DNA of 5,147 nucleotides from JAFCDQ01 sp964571335 (GTDB lineage Archaea; Nanobdellota; Nanobdellia; Woesearchaeales; ARS49). Below, one piece after another: positions 1 to 5,147 of this stretch; position 1 is the stretch's first letter; the number at the start of each line of letters is the position of its first letter. The DNA lies in assembly GCA_964571335.1 (NCBI GenBank), contig CAZNAM010000035.1:1-5147 (forward strand), written 5' to 3'. The notes below the pieces were generated by a model that was given only the letters and a program-made list of their open reading frames with translations, was not told where the DNA came from and ran no database searches. The translations under genes and the position numbers were made by a program.

Positions 1-362
1 AAATGAAACATGTTGATTCTGCAGAAGAAAAAATTGAAAAAGATAAAATAATAGACATGGTTGAAAAACAACCTTTCCAATATCAATTAGTTTTATTTTC
101 AATATTAAGCACAACAAGAAGACAAAGCAGTACAGGAGAAATATATTCTTTATATGAAATAGTTTGCACAAAAACCAACAACAGACCCTTGACACAAAGA
201 AGAATTGCAGATATAATTGCTGAATTTGATATGTTAGGAATAATAAAAGCAACAATAATTTCAAAAGGAAGATATGGCAGAACTAGAGAAATAGAAATGT
301 CAATACCACCTATTCTAAAAGCAAAACTCAAAGATAATTTAAGAAGGAGTTTAAACTTATGA
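1..362 (+). CDS. cdc6: Orc1/Cdc6 family replication initiator, C-terminal part (5' truncated by window edge)
   Basis: This is the 3' end of an archaeal Orc1/Cdc6 gene, the AAA+ protein that binds origin repeats and loads the MCM helicase. The visible 119 residues, numbered from the ATG at 3, match the end of the lid helices and the C-terminal winged-helix domain. A segment like the family's 'A.EKIE.D.I.....LP....LVL..IL' lies at residues 7-35. TGEIYSLYEIVC is at about 44-55, the recognition-helix segment PLTQRRIADIIAEFDMLGII at 62-81, and the wing SKGRYGRTREI at 87-97. Family members are usually about 370-420 aa, so the AAA+ domain with Walker A and B lies upstream of base 1. The ATG at 3 is probably an internal Met, because homologous sequence seems to continue before it. 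The stop TGA (360-362) overlaps the DP1 start as ATGA. The family assignment is recognised from motifs; the truncation is inferred from family length. Confidence 0.9.
   Translation, partial: MKHVDSAEEKIEKDKIIDMVEKQPFQYQLVLFSILSTTRRQSSTGEIYSLYEIVCTKTNNRPLTQRRIADIIAEFDMLGIIKATIISKGRYGRTREIEMSIPPILKAKLKDNLRRSLNL
344..349 (+). promoter_or_regulatory. Shine-Dalgarno site for DP1
   Basis: AAGGAG ends 9 nt before the ATG at 359 and lies inside the last codons of cdc6. It supports 359 as the DP1 start. With the ATGA overlap it suggests that translation of DP1 is coupled to termination on cdc6. Confidence 0.7.
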
Positions 363-1915
363 AAAAACAAATAATATCTTATTTAATAGAAAAAGGAGTT
401 TTAGTATCCTTAGACTTAGTTAAAATACTTGATGATGATTATTTACGAAAAAAAATAAATGAACTAGTAATAAATAAAGCATCTATAAAAGAAATTCTTT
501 CAACAATACCTAAAAAAAAAGAAGATATAACAAATAAATCTTCTGAAAAAAAAGATCAAGAAAAAAATGAAGAACAAATAAACTCAATAGCAAAAGTTGA
601 AGTCTTATTTGATTATGACAAAGAGCCATTAAAAAAAGATGTAAGTCATTTTGTAAAATATTATAATAACAGATATAAACAAATAGAAAAAATATTAGTT
701 CAAAGATTAGAAAATAACATCAGTATAGCTAGACTAACAGGAAAAAATGATAGAGAACAAGTTAGCGTTATTGGAATGGTTATGGAAAAACAATTAACCA
801 AAACAAATAAAGTAATAGTAACCCTTGAAGACCAAACAGGAACAATAAAAGCTTTGTTTAACCCAAACAATCCTGATGTTTTCAAACAAGCAAAAGATAT
901 TGTGTGTGATGAAACAATAGGTGTTACAGGAACAGCAATGAATGGACTATTATTTGCAGAAAGAATAATCCTGCCTGAGATGCCCGTACAAGCAGAAATG
1001 AAAAAAAGTCCTGATGAATCATATGCTGTGTTTATAGCAGACACACATATAGGAAGCAATCTATTCTTAGAAAAACAATTTTCAACATTTATAGAGTGGC
1101 TGAAAATAAAATACGGCGATGAAGAACAAAAAGAGATTGCAAAAAAAGTAAAATACTTGTTTATAGTAGGAGATTTGGTTGCGGGTGTGGGAATCTATCC
1201 TAAACAAGAAGAAGAATTAGTAATCAGAGATATATACAAACAATATGATAAGTTTATTCACTATATAAAACAAATACCTGATGATATAAACATAATTATC
1301 ACACCAGGAAATCATGATGGAGGAAGACTTGCTGAACCACAACCAAGAATAGAAAAAGAATTTTTAAAAGAATTATATGATAAACCAAATACTTTCATAT
1401 TAAGCAATCCTGCGAGAGTGAATATACATTCAAATAAAGATTTTCCAGGATTTGATGTTTTATTATATCATGGATACAGTTATGATTATTATGGAGATAA
1501 CGTAGAAAGCATAAGAATGAGTGGAAGAGAAATAAGTGATAGAGCTGAAATGATATCTAAATTTTTGTTACAAAGAAGACACCTTGCACCAACCCATCAA
1601 TCAACATTATCAATTCCAGATATAGAAAATGATCCTCTATTTATTGAAACACAACCAGATTTTTTTGTAACAGGGCACATTCATAAATCAGCAATATCAT
1701 CATATAGAGGAACAACAATAATATGTTCGAGTTGTTGGGAAGCACAAACAACATTTCAAGAAAAATTTGGACACGAACCAGATTTGTGTAAAGTGGTAAT
1801 CGTAAATTTAAAAACAAGAAAAACAAAAATATTAGATTTTGAAAATATAACTGTTGTTAATGAAAAAATAAAAGAGGAACATAAATGCAAGAATTCATTG
1901 CCAGCCCAAGAATAA
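359..1915 (+). CDS. polB: DNA polymerase D (Pol II) small subunit DP1, 3'-5' exonuclease subunit
   Basis: This is the complete small subunit of the archaeal replicative polymerase PolD, 518 aa. It supplies proofreading 3'-5' exonuclease activity and forms a heterodimer with DP2. Residues 1-50 look like the small helical N-terminal domain. Residues 51-75 are a K/E/D-rich flexible linker. An OB fold runs from about 134 to 205 (VSVIGMV, then LEDQTGTIKALF). The calcineurin-like phosphodiesterase domain begins near 222. Its metal-binding motifs are all visible: DTHIG (D228, H230), GDL (D272), GNHD (N318, H319), YHG (H371) and GHIH (H440, H442), so the nuclease should be active. YPKQEEELVIRDIYKQY and CWEAQTTFQEK are other family signatures. 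Some Pyrococcus/Thermococcus DP1 proteins exceed 600 aa, so the linker here is on the short side. Residues 495-518 extend beyond the usual end (KILDF), and the last 10 codons plus stop lie within the DP2 overlap. The ATG at 359 is supported by AAGGAG 9 nt upstream and by the 4-nt overlap with cdc6. Confidence 0.97.
   Translation: MKKQIISYLIEKGVLVSLDLVKILDDDYLRKKINELVINKASIKEILSTIPKKKEDITNKSSEKKDQEKNEEQINSIAKVEVLFDYDKEPLKKDVSHFVKYYNNRYKQIEKILVQRLENNISIARLTGKNDREQVSVIGMVMEKQLTKTNKVIVTLEDQTGTIKALFNPNNPDVFKQAKDIVCDETIGVTGTAMNGLLFAERIILPEMPVQAEMKKSPDESYAVFIADTHIGSNLFLEKQFSTFIEWLKIKYGDEEQKEIAKKVKYLFIVGDLVAGVGIYPKQEEELVIRDIYKQYDKFIHYIKQIPDDINIIITPGNHDGGRLAEPQPRIEKEFLKELYDKPNTFILSNPARVNIHSNKDFPGFDVLLYHGYSYDYYGDNVESIRMSGREISDRAEMISKFLLQRRHLAPTHQSTLSIPDIENDPLFIETQPDFFVTGHIHKSAISSYRGTTIICSSCWEAQTTFQEKFGHEPDLCKVVIVNLKTRKTKILDFENITVVNEKIKEEHKCKNSLPAQE
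1874..1877 (+). promoter_or_regulatory. Shine-Dalgarno site for DP2
   Basis: GAGG (within AGAGGA) ends 7 nt before the ATG at 1885 and sits inside the DP1 reading frame. It favours 1885 as the DP2 start despite the 31-nt overlap. The next in-frame Met (2032) would remove conserved N-terminal sequence. Confidence 0.65.
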
Positions 1916-4900
1916 AAAAATATTTTGAGGAAATATTAAAAGAAGTAAATCATGCTTTTAGCGAAGCGAGTAAAGCAAGAGAAGAAAACTTTGATCCAGA
2001 GCCTTTTGTAGAGATAAAGTTAGCAACAAACATGGCTGAAAGAGTTGTAGGATTGATATCTGTTGTTGCACCAGATTTAGCAAAAAGTAATGTGGCAGAA
2101 AGAATAACTGAATTAGAAAAAGAATATGGAAGTTTAGACTGGAGAGTTGCATTCACAATATCCTTAGAAGTTGCACAAGAAAAATTCTGTAAATTCAAAA
2201 ATAAAAAAGAAGCAATAGAAGTCGGAATAAGAGTTGGTTTTGCATATATAACTATGGGAACAGTATCTTCTCCTTTAGATGGATTTTGTAATTTAGATAT
2301 AATCCCGCGAATAGATAAAAAAGGAGAATATTTTAGATTAAACTATGCGGGGCCTATAAGAAATGCAGGAGGAACAGCAGCATCTGTAAGTGTATTAATA
2401 GCAGATTATATAAGAAAAAAAATGGGTTATGCCAAATATGATGCTCAAGAAGAAGAAATTAAAAGAGCAATAACAGAATTACAAGATTATCATGAAAGAG
2501 TAACCAACCTACAGTATAAACCTAGTGAAGAAGAAACAACATTTTTGATGAAGAATATACCTATAGAAATAGCAGGAGAACCATCAGAAAAAATAGAAGT
2601 AAGCAATCATAAAGATCTAAAAAGAGTTGAAACAAATTTTATCAGAAGTGGTTATTGTTTATTATTATCTTCTTGCATTCCATTAAAAGCACCTAAACTA
2701 TGGCAAAAACTTTCAAATTGGGGTCATGATTTTGAGATGGATGATTGGATATTTCTGGATGAATTTACAAAACTACAGAAGAAAATGAAATCAAAAGGAG
2801 AAGTAAAGAAAACAAATGCAAAAATAAGCAAAGATTATACTTTTATTGCAGATTTAGTTGCAGGAAGACCTGTCTTAGGACACCCTATAAGACAAGGAGG
2901 ATTTAGACTAAGATATGGAAGAGCAAGAGTCAGCGGATACTCTGCACAAGCAATGCACCCTGCAACAATGTTTGTTTTAAATCAATATATAGCAACAGGA
3001 ACACAATTAAAAGTGGAAAGACCTGGCAAAGCAGCAAGTATGACCCCCTGTACAACAATTGAAGGACCTATAGTGAAATTAAAAGATGGCACAGTAATAA
3101 AAATAAATAAATTAGAAGACGCACATCAATATTACAAACAGATAGAAGAAATATTATATTTAGGAGATTTATTGATAAATTATGGAGATTTCTTAGATAG
3201 AGCACACCCTTTAGTTCCTTGCGGATACAATGAAGAATGGTGGTTACAAGAACTAGAAAAAACAGCGATAAACCTGATGGGAACATTCGATAAAGAAAAA
3301 CTAGCAGAATTGCTTGAAATAAGTTTAGGTGCGCTGGAAGAAATATTCAAAAAACCAACTAAAGTAAATATTGATTTAGCAATCAAAATTTCAAAAATAT
3401 TATTGATACCTTTACACCCACATCATACGCCTCATTGGAAAGCATTAACAAATGAAGAAGGTAAAAAATTAGTTTCCTGGTTAATAGAACATAATTTTAA
3501 TCAATTACCCTTAACTCAAGAAAAAAGATATCTTGAATTAATAGGTTTACCTCATAAAATAGTGGAAGATAAGATTCTTTTCAATGATTCTGAAATAAAA
3601 ATGTTGAAAGCAACAATAACAAAAGGAATACAAGAAAACAAACAAGAAAAAAAAGAAATATCAAAAAAACAAGAACAAGAAATGCAAGAGGATAAGCGAG
3701 AAGAAAAAGAACCAAAAGAACCCAAAGATATACTTGAAATAATAAATTCAATATCTTCAATAAAAATTACAGATAAAAGTGGAACTTTTATTGGAGCAAG
3801 AATGGGCAGACCTGAAAAAGCAAAAATGAGAAAAATGAAAGGAAGCCCTCATGTTCTTTTTCCGGTTGGAGAACAAGGAGGAAAATTCAGAAGTTTTCAA
3901 AGTGCATTAGAAATAGGATATATAGAAACTGAAACAATAAGATTTATTTGTGAAAATTGCAAAAACATAACACATTTTCCAAAATGCGAAATGTGCGAAA
4001 ATAATACAACCCAACAATTTCATACTTTGAAAGGCTGGGGAAATGAACAATCAGAAGATTCAAAACTATTTGCTAAACAAAGAATAGAAATAAAACCAAA
4101 AATGGACGTGATACGAAAAAAATTAGGCATAACTATGCTGCCTGAATTAATTAAAGGAGTGAGAGGAACATCAAGTGCAGATCACACCCCTGAACATTTA
4201 GCAAAAGGAATACTAAGAGCAAAACACAAAATACATGTAAGTAAAGATGGAACAACAAGGTATGATATGACTCAATTACCTATGACTCATTTTAAACCAA
4301 AAGAAATAAGGACAAGTGTTGAAAGATTAAGAGAATTGGGTTATGAAAAAGATTGTCATGGAAAAAATTTAGAAAGAGAAAATCAAATATGTGAGTTGTT
4401 GCCTCAAGATATAATACTTCCAGACAGCAAAGAGTCGCCTGATGAAGGAATAATAAAAATATTAACAAACATAGCAAATTTTGTTGATGAACTACTCGAA
4501 AAATTATATAAAAAAAAACCATATTATAACATAAAAAAATCAGAAGATCTCATAGGTCACTTAGCAATATGTCTTGCCCCCCACACTAGCGCAGGAATAG
4601 TTGGAAGAATAATTGGGTTTACTCAAACACAAGGATTTTTTGCATCGCCTTTAATTCATGCAGCAACAAGAAGAGATTGTGATGGAGATGAAGCATGTGT
4701 ATTATTGCTCATGGATGCTTTTTTAAATTTTTCAAAAAAATTCTTACCTGCTAGCAGAGGATCAACAATGGATGCGCCTCTTGTACTAACATCTTTACTA
4801 ACTCCTACAGAAGTAGATGATATGGTATTTAATATGGATATAGTGGAAAAATATCCTTTGGAGTTATATGAAGCAGCAGAACAGTACAAAATGCCATGGA

Positions 4901-5147
4901 GTATCAATTTGAAAAAAGTGAGTGATGTATTGAATAAACCAGAACAATATGAAGGATATATGTTTACACATGATACTGATGATATAAATAAAAGTGTTCT
5001 TTGCTCAGCATATAAAACTCTTCCAAGCATGGATGAAAAATTAGATGGTCAAATGCAAATAGCAAAAAAAGTAAGAGCAGTAGATACTAGTGATGTTGCA
5101 AGATTAGTGATAGAAAAACATTTTTTAAAAGATACAAAAGGTAATTT
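1885..5147 (+). CDS. polC: DNA polymerase D (Pol II) large subunit DP2, catalytic subunit (3' truncated by window edge)
   Basis: This is the polymerase subunit of PolD, a two-barrel polymerase with a fold related to RNA polymerase. About 1087 codons are visible without a stop; family members are about 1100-1270 aa, so the last part (C-terminal zinc module, PIP/PCNA-binding tail) lies beyond the edge. Recognisable blocks in order: N-terminal KKYFEEILKEV (11-21), NYAGPIRNAGGTA (153-165), AGRP (326-329), GGFRLRYGRARVSG (338-351), ERPGK and TIEGPIVKLKDG (378-400), EEWW, LPH, IGARMGRPEKAK (636-647), a four-Cys cluster C689/C692/C701/C704, LIGH and APHTSAGIVGRIIGF (889-911), catalytic CDGDE with D933 and D935, MDAPLV (962-967), and FTHDTDD (1027-1033). 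D933 and D935 correspond to the two catalytic aspartates known from Pyrococcus DP2. A K/E/Q-rich linker occupies about 583-615. The second four-Cys finger usual in this region is not seen. No intein interrupts the visible frame. The start at 1885 overlaps DP1 by 31 nt and is supported by GAGG and by the N-terminal match. Confidence 0.97.
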   Translation, partial: MQEFIASPRIKKYFEEILKEVNHAFSEASKAREENFDPEPFVEIKLATNMAERVVGLISVVAPDLAKSNVAERITELEKEYGSLDWRVAFTISLEVAQEKFCKFKNKKEAIEVGIRVGFAYITMGTVSSPLDGFCNLDIIPRIDKKGEYFRLNYAGPIRNAGGTAASVSVLIADYIRKKMGYAKYDAQEEEIKRAITELQDYHERVTNLQYKPSEEETTFLMKNIPIEIAGEPSEKIEVSNHKDLKRVETNFIRSGYCLLLSSCIPLKAPKLWQKLSNWGHDFEMDDWIFLDEFTKLQKKMKSKGEVKKTNAKISKDYTFIADLVAGRPVLGHPIRQGGFRLRYGRARVSGYSAQAMHPATMFVLNQYIATGTQLKVERPGKAASMTPCTTIEGPIVKLKDGTVIKINKLEDAHQYYKQIEEILYLGDLLINYGDFLDRAHPLVPCGYNEEWWLQELEKTAINLMGTFDKEKLAELLEISLGALEEIFKKPTKVNIDLAIKISKILLIPLHPHHTPHWKALTNEEGKKLVSWLIEHNFNQLPLTQEKRYLELIGLPHKIVEDKILFNDSEIKMLKATITKGIQENKQEKKEISKKQEQEMQEDKREEKEPKEPKDILEIINSISSIKITDKSGTFIGARMGRPEKAKMRKMKGSPHVLFPVGEQGGKFRSFQSALEIGYIETETIRFICENCKNITHFPKCEMCENNTTQQFHTLKGWGNEQSEDSKLFAKQRIEIKPKMDVIRKKLGITMLPELIKGVRGTSSADHTPEHLAKGILRAKHKIHVSKDGTTRYDMTQLPMTHFKPKEIRTSVERLRELGYEKDCHGKNLERENQICELLPQDIILPDSKESPDEGIIKILTNIANFVDELLEKLYKKKPYYNIKKSEDLIGHLAICLAPHTSAGIVGRIIGFTQTQGFFASPLIHAATRRDCDGDEACVLLLMDAFLNFSKKFLPASRGSTMDAPLVLTSLLTPTEVDDMVFNMDIVEKYPLELYEAAEQYKMPWSINLKKVSDVLNKPEQYEGYMFTHDTDDINKSVLCSAYKTLPSMDEKLDGQMQIAKKVRAVDTSDVARLVIEKHFLKDTKGN

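Noticed and set aside
83..370. A minus-strand open frame opposite the cdc6 end
   Set aside because: The plus strand encodes a recognisable winged-helix domain here. The antisense frame has no supported start context or homology.
700..1059. A 119-codon minus-strand open frame opposite DP1
   Set aside because: It covers the OB fold and the start of the nuclease domain of DP1, whose plus-strand reading is clearly real. The hydrophobic translation is what antisense AT-rich DNA gives.
1885..1915. Possible frameshift or sequencing error at the DP1/DP2 junction, or a DP1-DP2 fusion
   Set aside because: DP2 has its own ATG with a GAGG motif and a family-like N-terminus, and DP1 has reached its normal domain end. 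A simple 31-nt overlap explains the data.
4672..4695. Possible intein at the DP2 catalytic motif, a known insertion site in some archaea
   Set aside because: The reading passes directly through AATRRDCDGDEA with no insert. No intein splice blocks are seen anywhere in the visible DP2.
4656..5030. A 124-codon open frame on the minus strand
   Set aside because: It lies entirely opposite conserved DP2 sequence, including the catalytic CDGDE block. The protein resembles no family and the frame is a shadow of the plus-strand gene.
1..5147. Search for a CRISPR array, transposon, tRNA/rRNA or a new accessory system
   Set aside because: No direct repeats with spacers, inverted terminal repeats, cloverleaf sequence or unexplained non-coding stretch was seen. 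The three core replication genes account for the whole window.

Overview
The window looks like a piece of an archaeal chromosome, and every base is coding or gene overlap. The evidence is that all three genes belong to the archaeal replication machinery: an Orc1/Cdc6 origin-binding protein and both subunits of the archaea-specific family D DNA polymerase (PolD). GC content is low (near 30% by eye) and arginine is encoded almost only by AGA. Shine-Dalgarno-like motifs sit in front of the two visible starts. PolD rules out most Crenarchaeota. The compact, AT-rich coding style and the DP2 sequence would fit a DPANN-type (for example Woesearchaeota-like) or other low-GC euryarchaeal-grade lineage. 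That placement is inference, not something the window proves.

Layout, all on the + strand: (1) 1-362 is the 3' end of cdc6/orc1, encoding the C-terminal winged-helix DNA-binding domain. (2) 359-1915 is the complete gene for the PolD small subunit DP1 (518 aa), with an OB fold followed by a calcineurin-like proofreading nuclease domain whose metal ligands all appear intact. (3) 1885 to the window end is the PolD large subunit DP2, about 1087 codons visible and cut at its 3' side. It is open across its whole visible length and contains the catalytic CDGDE motif. The genes overlap by 4 nt (ATGA) and 31 nt, so there is no intergenic DNA, no room for an internal intergenic promoter or terminator, and probably one translationally coupled transcript.

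Functionally the set joins origin recognition (Orc1/Cdc6) to the replicative polymerase. DP2 carries the polymerase active site and DP1 the 3'-5' exonuclease. The same gene order is known near oriC in Pyrococcus/Thermococcus, so an origin may lie just upstream, outside the window.

I found no mobile element, CRISPR array, RNA gene, intein or unknown system. The points most worth a second look are details of these core proteins: an apparently reduced zinc module and a charged linker in DP2, and a C-terminal tail on DP1 that partly overlaps the DP2 start.
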